A DNA stretch of 36,638 bases, taken from positions 673-37,310 of the forward strand of contig JAADGD010000228.1 in NCBI GenBank assembly GCA_013152515.1, given 5' to 3'. Positions 8,635-16,685 of the stretch are shown piece by piece. The translations under genes were made by a program, and so were the position numbers. The notes beneath the pieces are model-generated. The model saw only the letters and a list, made by a program, of their open reading frames with translations. It was not told the origin of the DNA and made no database searches. The first letter of the stretch is position 1, and each line of letters opens with the position of its first letter. Source of the DNA: Planctomycetota bacterium. GTDB taxonomy: Bacteria; Planctomycetota; Planctomycetia; Pirellulales; Lacipirellulaceae.

Positions 8635-8710
8635 CCGAACCGCGCCCGTAAGCAAGCGTCTGGTTGAGCTAATACTTCTGTGGGAACGCTTCCTAACGGG
8701 CGCGGTTCGG
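8635..8710. repeat. Palindromic repeat element, copy B
   Basis: The 25-nt arms 8635-8659 and 8686-8710 pair at 23/25 positions around a 26-nt loop. The right arm reads ACGCTTCCTAACGGGCGCGG followed by TTCGG. Relative to copy C the arms carry GCGCCC instead of GCGACC and AAGCGT instead of GAGTGT, with matching changes in the opposite arm. Confidence 0.88.
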
Positions 8711-8719
8711 CATTCCCCT

Positions 8720-8790
8720 CGTGAGCGAAGGACTTCAGTCCGTAACTCACGAAACTCTTCAACCCACCGGCTTCCGGTCGGTAGTCGTTG
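8720..8790. other. Nested stem-loops next to palindromic copy B
   Basis: CGTGAG (8720-8725) pairs with CTCACG (8746-8751), enclosing GGACT (8730-8734) and AGTCC (8737-8741). Immediately after, CAACCCACCGG and CCGGTCGGTAGTCGTTG (about 8760-8790) form a second interrupted stem. They lie at the 3' end of the minus-strand DUF1559 gene but lack a U-tract, so a simple intrinsic terminator is not shown. Confidence 0.5.
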
Positions 8791-8811
8791 AGTTTACGTA
8801 TCGAGCGATCC

Positions 8812-9990
8812 TTACTGTAAGTCGCCAACTCCTACAGCACCGCCGTCTAAACGGTTTCCCAAGGAGAAATGAACCCTGAAATCAACGTCGTAGCTGACGC
8901 TCTGAACGGATCCATCGCAAAAAGTCATGTGAAATGCAGAAGGGTGAGCGCTGCCAAAGAGGCCTTCAGGTAGTCGCGGGCCGAAGCCTGCTCCGTCCTG
9001 TCGTGGTTGCCAGCGTTCGGCATCGATTTCTTGCTGTGCTGCTGGTTTCGGACTGATTCGATCGGGGCCCCACACTCTGCGTTGATTGTCCCACTCATAG
9101 CCAGCATACATCGATTGATTATCGCCATAGCTGAACCCAGGGTCGTTTCGGCTGTTCTTGCCATCATATCCATCCAGTTCTACCCACTTTTCACCAAGGA
9201 GGTAGGTGTTGGAAGTTCCATCTTCGATCCGCTGCATTTTGAGTTCACTTCGAAAGTACATGATACCAGTTTGACAGTTGGAAAGGCCACCTCGAAAGTC
9301 GGCGCGACGATCACCACTTGCAGAGCAATAATCCGTGTTCGGCCATTCAGCGGTTTCAGCTTGTGCATAGGTAGAAATTGAGGGAAATAAACTATCACCT
9401 GAGAATTGAGTCGCATCTCCTGAACTTGCAGCATAGTCGCTCTTGGCAACGCCTTCGCTAGCTGCTCTTGATGAAAGGAGAGACAATTGACCACCAAAGC
9501 CGTTGCGTATCGAGTTCCACTGACCAGCGAGAGACAATTGTTGGCCACGACGAGAGGGGCAAGAAAACATGGACAGCGGAGTTTGATTCACCTTCGTGAT
9601 TGCCTGGTCATACGCTCTCGAGCTGTGATCCATGCCAGATCCCAGCGAGCGCAAATTACCCGCTTCGACATAATCTAAAACGTTGTAGATCCAAGAACCA
9701 GGTTGATTTTTTCCATAGCCACGATCGGGGTCACCGACATACCAAAGTCCCCAGCCACCGGAGGGAAACTTGTTGTGAGTGCTTTCAAAGTTCAAACAGG
9801 CCAAACCGATTTGTTTGAGATTGTTTCGACATTGAATCCTTCGCGCCGCTTCACGAGCTGCCTGAACTGCTGGCAGCAAGAGCGCCACGAGTACGCCGAT
9901 AATGGCGATGACTACCAAAAGCTCGACGAGCGTGAATGCACTCTTGCGGCGCAATTGATCTTTCAAGGCGAGAGTTCTCTTTTTGACCAT
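8812..9990 (-). CDS. DUF1559 protein with type IV pilin-like N-terminus
   Basis: A 392-aa member of the DUF1559 family, which is hugely expanded in planctomycetes. Residues 18-53 contain the prepilin-type cleavage/methylation segment ([20 protein letters not shown], then [13 protein letters not shown]), followed by the family signature [16 protein letters not shown]. The C-terminal part contains [18 protein letters not shown], the H-x9-DG-like motif of these proteins. The protein is expected to be anchored in the membrane through the N-terminal helix and exposed outside the cell; assembly into pili is not demonstrated for the family. It lies downstream of two PEP-CTERM genes on the same strand. 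Candidate operator site 2 lies about 185 bp upstream of its start. Confidence 0.93.
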   Translation of the reverse strand: MVKKRTLALKDQLRRKSAFTLVELLVVIAIIGVLVALLLPAVQAAREAARRIQCRNNLKQIGLACLNFESTHNKFPSGGWGLWYVGDPDRGYGKNQPGSWIYNVLDYVEAGNLRSLGSGMDHSSRAYDQAITKVNQTPLSMFSCPSRRGQQLSLAGQWNSIRNGFGGQLSLLSSRAASEGVAKSDYAASSGDATQFSGDSLFPSISTYAQAETAEWPNTDYCSASGDRRADFRGGLSNCQTGIMYFRSELKMQRIEDGTSNTYLLGEKWVELDGYDGKNSRNDPGFSYGDNQSMYAGYEWDNQRRVWGPDRISPKPAAQQEIDAERWQPRQDGAGFGPRLPEGLFGSAHPSAFHMTFCDGSVQSVSYDVDFRVHFSLGNRLDGGAVGVGDLQ

Positions 9991-10406
9991 GACAGTAATA
10001 CTCCTGAGATCTCAATGAAATGACTAGGCTTTGAAATCAGTCTAACGCGAAAGTTCGGCAGGACGTGACGAGGTACGAACATCAGGCTCGACAAAAAAAA
10101 GATCGACCAAAAACTTAGCTAGCCTGCAGATAACTCTATTCTTGAAAGAATCGCCCAATTAGGCAACGCGTATCAGCGCAATGTTGCCTCGTTTTTGCGC
10201 ATTGGCGATGCGGTAACCGGCATGAATATGGAATCACCCCTGTAATTGCAAGCGATTCTACTTGTCTGCATCGCAATGAAGTATTCCCAGCAAAAGCAAA
10301 AAAACGACCCAGACCAGGGCGACAGTGCCCGGCCTGCGCGTTCGTAAGTTTCCTCAGCTTGTTGTTACTAGTCAAGCCAATTAGCGACGTCACTTAGCGA
10401 CGTCAC
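9991..10406. other. Intergenic region upstream of the DUF1559 gene
   Basis: 416 bp without a supported gene. It contains candidate operator site 2 (10174-10202) and the 13-bp tandem repeat at the end of the neighbouring PEP-CTERM gene (10381-10419). A minus-strand frame at 10136-10393 has no ribosome site and unusual composition. The DUF1559 promoter is expected within about 200 bp of 9990. Confidence 0.5.
10174..10202. promoter_or_regulatory. Candidate operator, site 2 (AGCGCAA-N13-TTGCGCAT)
   Basis: AGCGCAA ends at 10181, a 13-nt spacer follows, and TTGCGCAT starts at 10195. The core GCGCAA/TTGCGC is perfectly inverted. It lies about 183 bp upstream of the minus-strand DUF1559 start. Confidence 0.6.
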
Positions 10407-10419
10407 TTAGCGACGTCGA
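10381..10419. repeat. 13-bp tandem repeat over a stop codon
   Basis: TTAGCGACGTCAC occurs at 10381-10393 and 10394-10406; a third unit, differing in its last two bases, is at 10407-10419. In the minus-strand gene the third unit encodes the last codons (Arg-Arg) and the TAA stop of a PEP-CTERM protein. The array therefore consists of extra copies of the gene's own end. Confidence 0.85.
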
Positions 10420-11331
10420 CGAGCCAACATGCCGATAAGGCCCATGCCCATCAACATAATCGAGGCGGGCTCTGGAATCACTTCAACGACTCTAAAATTG
10501 TCGAAGACTCCGAACTGCGAGTCGCCAGGGCTTGCTACGGACGAGAAGACGTCGGCATAGCTAAAGCTGGCCAATCCACCAGGGGCAGCGCCCCCTGCAT
10601 TCGAGTCGTCTGCATCACCAATCGAAGGGCCTTGAATCACGATATCGCCATTGATGGAAATCTGAGTCGTTCCATTGAAAGTGACGATCGACAAAGTGAC
10701 CCATTGGTTACCAGCAACACCGTCACCACCGAGCCCTGCGACACCGTCGTACAAAGGTGCGTTTGTGCCGCCTAACAGGTACGTCGAAGAGGAATTGTTC
10801 ACAGGAACAGAAGCCGAAGGATCAGTGCCACCAGGACGCGACCAACGCCAGTCAGAAGACGAGCCACCATCGCCAGTGTGCGAGAGGTAGGTACCGTCAC
10901 CAGCAATCGGCGCGAAAATCGTAAACGGAGTTGCACCTGTGCTACCGAGACCGACACTACCAAATTCGGTGGTGCCACGTACCGGTAACGCCCATGTACA
11001 TGTCCACGGTGACGCGAGCATTGGCAGGGATAGGAGTGTTATTGAAAAGTGTAGCAGCGCTTGCTGCACCAGCGGTTCTATTAGCGGTAATACGCACACC
11101 TAAGGTTGAGGCATCGGTGGTATTAGGAGCGGGCGCAATGCCGTCAGCGGAGTAGTCATACGCCCAAATGACCTCATGGTCAGCACCAAGAGCTACTTCT
11201 GTAAAGCTCCCGGCCGAGGCAGCAGTATTCAAGTCGTCATCAACTAACTGGGCTGACGCGCCAGCCACAAAACTCAATCCAATCGCTAACACTCCCAAAG
11301 AGCAGATAGCACGCAATGTGTTCGTTCTCAT
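10407..11331 (-). pseudogene. PEP-CTERM exported protein interrupted by a single-base frameshift
   Basis: The N-terminal part (11331 down to about 10980) has a signal peptide (MRTNTLRAICSLGVLAIGLS, cleavage after ASA) and a beta-sandwich-like sequence ending VTVDMYMGVTGT, then runs into a stop at 10957. The C-terminal part continues in another frame from about 10980 with GTTEFGSVGLGSTGATPF and ends in a complete PEP-CTERM tail (VIPEPASIMLMGMGLIGMLA, then RRRR). The whole span is 925 nt, one more than a multiple of three, consistent with one inserted base near 10976-10981. There is no homopolymer run there. The intact form would be about 307 aa, a LamG/concanavalin-like surface protein. It could be a true mutation or an assembly error; programmed shifting is less likely. 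Confidence 0.75.
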
Positions 11332-11470
11332 GAGACATCCCCTAAAAAAAGAAAAAGAGCAGCCCGATCTAGCAAGAAATTACGATTATCCCAGTTGCTA
11401 CTGAGGAAGCTGCCAATGACAAACCCTCAAGAAATTTTGACTTAGAAAAATCCACCTATTCAAAAACCTA

Positions 11471-12757
11471 TTATCGAGACCTGAAGCGTACGCCAGTAAG
11501 GCCCACCAATCCCATCGCGACGAGCAGCAGGCTCGTCGGTTCAGGCACGGCGTTGGTCGAAAGAGCTTGCAATGCGCCAGCTCCGTATTGTCCTTGCCAA
11601 GCGGTCAAGTCGGACGCATCGACATTGCCATCACCATTAGCGTCGCCATCAGCAAGCAGTGCGGTTCCGTCATCAATGCCGTTTCCTCGCTGCCAAGCCA
11701 GGAAATCGGCTCCGTCCACGTCAGAGTCACCGTTGAAGTCGGCGTTTTCGGCGACGAATACTTCAACCTTGACGTTGTCGACCAACGTAAACAGTAGATC
11801 AATCGCTTCAAAATTAGCAGAGACACCACTATTGATATCCGAGTGCCCAAAAAGGATGTTCGATCCGCCGACAGGAATGGCAAAATTCGACGTGTCAAGT
11901 TGAATGAGATCAATGCCATCGACCGCCCAGGTAACGATGTCGCCAACCTTTGTTATCGTATGCTCGCGCCAAGCGTATCCCAAGACACCAGTGTCTGTGA
12001 CGTTTTCGGGAGCAGCGGTTAGCTGAGTTGGAAACAACAACGATTGAGCAGCTGTGGGGGCCTCTGGGCCGAAATTATCAGCATAGAGTGAGGCCGAATT
12101 GTTTCGAGATCCTGCAAAATAAGTTGCATCAGCATCTGCGGGAATATCGATGGGTAACTGGTAGCTGACCGATCGATCTGAGGAATAAACTCGATAGTCG
12201 GAACCGGAGTCGCCATCGGTGGTAGATCCAAAGAAAACACTATCAACATCTCCAGGATAATTTACCGTAGTACCAGAGGACATGATCCCGCCGTAGCCCA
12301 GGTTGGTGCCACCGCTAGATTGGCCACGGATGATTCCGCCACCAGCCGGGAAAGGATCATCCGCCGGAACGAAAGTTACGCCCTGGTAACTCTGCCACAT
12401 GTCGTAACTAAGGACATAGTCGCCGGTAAAGCTTTGGCCGTTTGGCGAGACACTGAATCCGCCAAAAATACCGTCAAACAAATTCGCTTGTAGAAACATG
12501 CCACGCCCCGTAGTCTCACCAGGATCGGAGTTGGGAGCAAGAGGAATGCCGACGTGGCCAGCTGCGGCCGACGTAGCCGAGGTGTAATCAAAGAAAAAAT
12601 TGGCGAATTCGTCGGTGGGACCATCGAAGACAGACCAATTTGCGGTATCGTCGACTTGGAAATCCTGTGAATAGAGTACCTGCCCAAGCGATGGCTGGGC
12701 AACTAAAGCTAATAGGCACGAAGAGACGGCACCTACCAGGAAATGTTTGATTCTCAT
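11471..12757 (-). CDS. Exported PEP-CTERM protein with dockerin repeats
   Basis: A 428-aa protein. A signal peptide (about 1-25, cleavage near PSLGQ) is followed by a long beta-rich region (about 27-335) starting VLYSQDFQVDDTANW, the pattern of planctomycete LamG/DUF-type proteins that open with 'DF...'. Two dockerin calcium loops follow (NGDSDVDGADFLAWQ and NGDGNVDASDLTAWQ), then a PEP-CTERM signal (AVPEPTSLLLVAMGLVGLTG, ending in RSR). It is presumably exported by an exosortase/archaeosortase-type system, which is not encoded in the window. It is the first gene of a same-strand series with the frameshifted PEP-CTERM gene and DUF1559. Candidate operator site 3 lies upstream. No enzymatic function is recognised. 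Confidence 0.85.
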   Translation of the reverse strand: MRIKHFLVGAVSSCLLALVAQPSLGQVLYSQDFQVDDTANWSVFDGPTDEFANFFFDYTSATSAAAGHVGIPLAPNSDPGETTGRGMFLQANLFDGIFGGFSVSPNGQSFTGDYVLSYDMWQSYQGVTFVPADDPFPAGGGIIRGQSSGGTNLGYGGIMSSGTTVNYPGDVDSVFFGSTTDGDSGSDYRVYSSDRSVSYQLPIDIPADADATYFAGSRNNSASLYADNFGPEAPTAAQSLLFPTQLTAAPENVTDTGVLGYAWREHTITKVGDIVTWAVDGIDLIQLDTSNFAIPVGGSNILFGHSDINSGVSANFEAIDLLFTLVDNVKVEVFVAENADFNGDSDVDGADFLAWQRGNGIDDGTALLADGDANGDGNVDASDLTAWQGQYGAGALQALSTNAVPEPTSLLLVAMGLVGLTGVRFRSR

Positions 12758-13066
12758 GAGTCTGATCCTAACTTGATTCTAAAGACGTTGAATGGAGTTC
12801 CGTTACTCAGTTCTGCATACACAAACGACGGACACTGACTGGGCCACACAACCGCCGAAGTCTGCGGAGCCAGCTTCTTCACTACATCCATCATAAAGCA
12901 GAACTCCAAAAGTACGAAACAAAAAGTGCGCAAAAGTTTCCCTACTTTGCGCAGTTCAATGTGGTCCGCCACAGAAATACGCAGGCGATTATGGCCCTCG
13001 CCCTAAGTTGTGTGTGGCAAAGGATCTACGGCCCCGTCTTTCAGCCAATTTCGCTCTGCCGCTCGC
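12758..13066. other. Intergenic region upstream of the 11471-12757 gene
   Basis: 309 bp without a supported gene. Its main content is candidate operator site 3 (12926-12954). A minus-strand frame at 12754-12972 overlaps the start of the PEP-CTERM gene and has no ribosome site or known domain. Confidence 0.5.
12926..12954. promoter_or_regulatory. Candidate operator, site 3 (GTGCGCAA-N13-TTGCGCAG)
   Basis: GTGCGCAA at 12926-12933, a 13-nt spacer, and TTGCGCAG at 12947-12954. It lies about 168 bp upstream of the minus-strand PEP-CTERM gene start at 12757. Confidence 0.62.
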
Positions 13067-16000
13067 CTAAAAGCCAGCGATTCGCAAACTGATCCTCTCG
13101 TCGAGGCCGAGTTCAGCAAAGGCATCTTGCTTGGCGCTTTCGCTTTGTTGGTGCTCTTGGATCGGGGAGGGAGCATTGGACTGCCTGACGGTTGAGCGGA
13201 GTACGTGACTCGTCGGAATGGCTCTCTGAACTGCTTCTTGGACTGTTTCGCGAGCGACGAAGTTATGATTACTGCGCTGGGAAGCGGTCGATTTCGGAAT
13301 TAGGCTAACGCGCTGCGCTAGGGCAGACAGTAATTGGGTGTCGAGTCTTTGTGTGTCCGTTGACTCTGAAGTGATCGCCGATGCTGCGCTGGTCGCGAGA
13401 GCAAGTACCGTCGCGGTAGCATATTGCGTCTGCCAGATGACCAGATCGTCGGCATCGACGTTGGTGTCGCCGTTGGCGTCGCCTTGCTCTAACGTGGCAG
13501 TTCCCATCGTTCCAAAACCACGTTGCCAAGCGAGAAAATCGCTACCATCGATGTCGCCATCGGCGTCGAAGTCGCCATTTCCGGTGACAGGAGCAGGCAC
13601 TACGATTCGTACCGCATCAGCGATCGCGACCGAGCCGCCTGAACTCGCCCCAGCATCGAGTAAAATGCTGCGCGCGCCGGCAGAAAAATCAAAATTGCCC
13701 AGCGAGACCCAGACAAGGTCGTCCGTTTTTTGACTGATGCTGACCGTTTCGATGCCGCCCCCAGTATCGATTTGGTAGACCGTGTCAGAGGTCCGATTGG
13801 AGCCGGAACGGAATTGCACAAAAACTTCGCCTTGCCCGGCAAAAGGCAACCCAAAATTCCATTGGGCTGTCGCAGCAGCACCAGCCGGGGCAAAGCGATA
13901 CGAAGTACCATTAAAGCCGGTGTTGCCCGCAGTTGACCAACTGCCCGTTTCGGCATAAATCGGAGAGCCGTCATCGTTATCAAGGATCAGTTCAACATCA
14001 GACAGCGTTACCTCGAAGTCGAAAAAATCGAGCACCCTGGAAAAAACGGCCGTGCGATCCGCGTCGCTGGTGATCGTCTCGAAGGGGAAAGCGAAATTAA
14101 CCAGCTTCGTCGACGCTCCGCTGTCATATTGAATAGCCGCTCCACCACCTGCGCCACCAACGTAATTTAGCGCACGTGTGGCACCTCCCAACTCTGTAAT
14201 CACGTCGGGGAAATCGGCGTCGTAAAACAACGTGCCGTCGTCGAATGAAAAAGAAAGCCCTTCGAATATCGACCCGACTGCGCCGGCCACGTTATAAGTG
14301 TTGGCATCGTCGCTGACATAGTCGGCTCGCAGGCTATCGTTATAGAATGTCGTGCCGCCCGCTTGGGCATCTAAGTCCCAGCCGATTTCAGTGCCCGAGA
14401 CAAACAACTGCCCTCCGTTGTTCAGGTAATTCCCGACCAACGATTGCTCGGCACCATCGAACGTCGAATCGACTGTCGATTCTTCGCCAGAAATCCAAAC
14501 GACCGCCTGATAGTTCGACAGCAACACATCGCCTGCGATCACTGCTTCGTTCGAAGCGGTGTCGACCACGAGATCGGGTGAGCTCGCTTCGATCGCCTCG
14601 GCCACTTGCACGGAGTAGTCGAACGAATTGCTCTGACGAGGGCGTACTCGCTCGGCACCTGCTTGTACCGGGTTTTGTTGGCGGCTGAGGCGGTCGAAAC
14701 CGTTGACGATCAAGATGCCTTTGGGACCCGCATTTGGCAGCGCTGCAACGACTTCCGAACCAGCGCTCTCGCCGCCCGCGTTGACCGCCACTACCTTGAA
14801 ATAATAGGCTCCAGCGCTGGGATCGAGGCCGGTCAACGTGTAACTCGCGGTGGCTCCGCCCGCAACGAAAGTTCCTCCGTCGAAGCCGTAGCCATTGGTC
14901 GAGCCGTAGATGCGATAGCCTGTGGCAGTGCCGCCGTTATAGGTGTTTGCCACCGGCGGCGTCCAGGAAACGGTCACGCTATCCGCACCGGCGGTTTCGG
15001 CGCGGACATCGGTCACCTTGCCCGGCAACATGGTGATCGGTGTAACGCCACCATCGACGTTGTTGAAATACCTAACGACGCCTTGATAGGTGGCGCGGGC
15101 GATAGCGTCGCGAACGTCGGCATCGCGCATCAATGAGGCATCGAGTTGACTGTCGTGGAAGCCGGTCTCGACGATGGTCGCGTCGAATTCGTTGTTGATG
15201 ACCGAGTTGTTGATCTCCCCATAGTTAAAGGTGGCCTGAAATGTGACGTTCGAGCCTCGGTTAGACCAGTTGTACTCGAATTGGCCATTTTGATCGACGA
15301 GGTCGTCGTTGACCTCTTGACCTAAGAGTTGAGCTAGTAGTAATTGATTGGGTGTATCGCCCCCATTCGCCGTATTATGAAGCGCCACGACGCCTCGCCC
15401 GCCTCCGGCGTTGGAATGGAAGCTGATAAACAAACGATCCGAAAGCGCCCCATCCGCCTCACGGTTCATGTATTCGGCATAGCGCGGTGTTGCAGAGACG
15501 GTTGCCGAGCGGTCGTTACTGCTGGTGCGATATTCGCTCGTCGAGATTCCCTGCGAGTTGGATACTTGCCATTCTATCCAGTAGAGTCCCGCCTCGTCTT
15601 CGCGACTGCGTCCCGAGGTCGTGCCACTTTGGACGACGTCCCCCATGCCGTTGCCGAAACGAATCATGTCGGCGATCACCACGCTGCCATTGGGGTCGGC
15701 AGAGCGGTTGCTGATGTCAACATACCCGTCGGTGCCCGCCTCGAAATAGTAGCTGCCCAGATAGACCATGCCATTGCCAACGCGGCGATGATTCACCGTG
15801 ACCTCGGTGATTCCGCCAGAGTGCCTGATCCGATATAGCTGATCGGCGACGCGGTCGGAGCCGTATCTTGCCCAAGAATATACGGGATAGAAGCCGCTTT
15901 CCGGGATATTGGGCCGATAGCGGGCAAACGCGGTCTCGGTCACCGACTTGCTGGCAAAGCGATACGGCACATCGCCCGCATCGCCAAAATAAATCGACGA

Positions 16001-16441
16001 CGAGCTATCGGTCCAAGCTCCGGAGAAGGTGACTTCGGTGTCGTCGTTGTCGAGTACGACTTCGTTGGATTGATTGCCAATGGGTCGCATCGGTACCACG
16101 GTCGCCCCGGCACGGAAAATGTAGTCCGCAAAAAAAGTCGCCTGATCTTGGTTGCCGAGGTCCTCGATCATGTTTAGCAGCAGCGGACGTTGGAAGGACC
16201 AGTCGCCGGCGTTAGGGAAATCACCCGTGATGCCGTGTCCAGCGTTGACGTAGATGATTTTCCCGGAAAGCGCCCCGTCGGGCTGCGTGCCGACATCGAC
16301 CAAGCCAGCAGCGGCGAGTAGATCGCGTCGCTCCAGGGTTTCAAACGTCAGCGATCTCTCGGGGGACAGCGGAGCGCCCGGAGAGTTTGATGTGGACAGG
16401 GATTTCGCGCATCGCCAGAGGCGAGCCAAGGAGTGTTGCAT
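13067..16441 (-). CDS. Large exported Amidase_3 with golvesin-like insertion, FN3, GATase-like and dockerin modules
   Basis: The start is the ATG at 16441 (GGAACATCAAG before it); an upstream in-frame start at 16498 would add 19 residues. Numbering from 16498, the planctomycete leader motif LERRDLLAA is at 56-64. The Amidase_3 zinc site is split: YVNAGHG (His88) and Glu112 come first, then a golvesin/XLY-type beta domain is inserted at about 148-286, then FISFHSNAGG (His361) and the catalytic-type IVETGFHDS (Glu444). An FN3 domain (about 492-590), a ThuA/GATase-like alpha-beta domain (about 592-830), a second golvesin-like domain (about 835-968), a dockerin pair (about 970-1025) and a low-complexity tail follow. 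The enzyme should cleave MurNAc-L-Ala amide bonds outside the cell. It is divergent from the GGT gene. Confidence 0.85.
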   Translation of the reverse strand: MQHSLARLWRCAKSLSTSNSPGAPLSPERSLTFETLERRDLLAAAGLVDVGTQPDGALSGKIIYVNAGHGITGDFPNAGDWSFQRPLLLNMIEDLGNQDQATFFADYIFRAGATVVPMRPIGNQSNEVVLDNDDTEVTFSGAWTDSSSSIYFGDAGDVPYRFASKSVTETAFARYRPNIPESGFYPVYSWARYGSDRVADQLYRIRHSGGITEVTVNHRRVGNGMVYLGSYYFEAGTDGYVDISNRSADPNGSVVIADMIRFGNGMGDVVQSGTTSGRSREDEAGLYWIEWQVSNSQGISTSEYRTSSNDRSATVSATPRYAEYMNREADGALSDRLFISFHSNAGGGRGVVALHNTANGGDTPNQLLLAQLLGQEVNDDLVDQNGQFEYNWSNRGSNVTFQATFNYGEINNSVINNEFDATIVETGFHDSQLDASLMRDADVRDAIARATYQGVVRYFNNVDGGVTPITMLPGKVTDVRAETAGADSVTVSWTPPVANTYNGGTATGYRIYGSTNGYGFDGGTFVAGGATASYTLTGLDPSAGAYYFKVVAVNAGGESAGSEVVAALPNAGPKGILIVNGFDRLSRQQNPVQAGAERVRPRQSNSFDYSVQVAEAIEASSPDLVVDTASNEAVIAGDVLLSNYQAVVWISGEESTVDSTFDGAEQSLVGNYLNNGGQLFVSGTEIGWDLDAQAGGTTFYNDSLRADYVSDDANTYNVAGAVGSIFEGLSFSFDDGTLFYDADFPDVITELGGATRALNYVGGAGGGAAIQYDSGASTKLVNFAFPFETITSDADRTAVFSRVLDFFDFEVTLSDVELILDNDDGSPIYAETGSWSTAGNTGFNGTSYRFAPAGAAATAQWNFGLPFAGQGEVFVQFRSGSNRTSDTVYQIDTGGGIETVSISQKTDDLVWVSLGNFDFSAGARSILLDAGASSGGSVAIADAVRIVVPAPVTGNGDFDADGDIDGSDFLAWQRGFGTMGTATLEQGDANGDTNVDADDLVIWQTQYATATVLALATSAASAITSESTDTQRLDTQLLSALAQRVSLIPKSTASQRSNHNFVARETVQEAVQRAIPTSHVLRSTVRQSNAPSPIQEHQQSESAKQDAFAELGLDERISLRIAGF

Positions 16442-16514
16442 CTTGATGTTCCGGTACAGAATTCCGCGTTTCGTTGAGTGCGTAGGAAACGCTCCCACTG
16501 AACATGGTCGTTGT

Positions 16515-16529
16515 CAATGGAATCCATTG
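16515..16529. promoter_or_regulatory. 15-bp palindrome in the divergent amidase/GGT promoter region
   Basis: CAATGGAATCCATTG is perfectly symmetric around its central base. It lies 74 bp upstream of the amidase start and 157 bp upstream of the GGT start, a plausible shared operator position. A second near-symmetric pair (GCGCA at 16596, TGCGC at 16617) nearby resembles the N13 operator family but has one extra spacer base. Confidence 0.4.
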
Positions 16530-16685
16530 TAACTTGAATTGTCCAATAGCCGAAGTGTTTCGCGTAGCCAAATTGAGGTGAAATCTATCGCCCATGCGCA
16601 CTCGACCTGACACTGCTGCGCAATGCTCACCTATTTTGGTGATTCCCCGTTGGTTCGTACTTTGATCTTAGTGATAATATCCTGG

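Larger units (their letters stand above)
8202..8811. other. 610-bp intergenic region made mainly of inverted repeats
   Basis: No gene is supported here. The region contains a perfect 19-bp inverted repeat (8237-8255 with 8322-8340), the palindromic element copy B (8635-8710) and a cluster of nested stem-loops (8720-8790). A shorter inverted repeat TCAATAGTT/AACTATTGA lies at about 8576-8621. Frames open at 8416-8607 and 8549-8791 cross these repeats and have no ribosome site or domain. The region separates a plus-strand gene from the minus-strand surface-protein genes, so it is a convergent 3' boundary. Confidence 0.6.

Noticed and set aside
10136-10393. Minus-strand 85-aa frame upstream of DUF1559
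   Set aside because: It spans the N13 motif and part of the 13-bp repeat and lacks any start signal.
10957-10985. Programmed ribosomal frameshift in the PEP-CTERM gene
   Set aside because: No slippery heptamer, no rare-codon pause or internal ribosome site is seen at the junction; a mutation or assembly error is simpler.
12754-12972. Minus-strand 72-aa frame overlapping the 11471-12757 gene start
   Set aside because: It covers the candidate operator and has no ribosome site or domain.
16596-16621. A sixth copy of the N13 operator
   Set aside because: The half-sites GCGCA and TGCGC are present, but the spacing is one base too long and the flanking bases do not match, so I did not count it.
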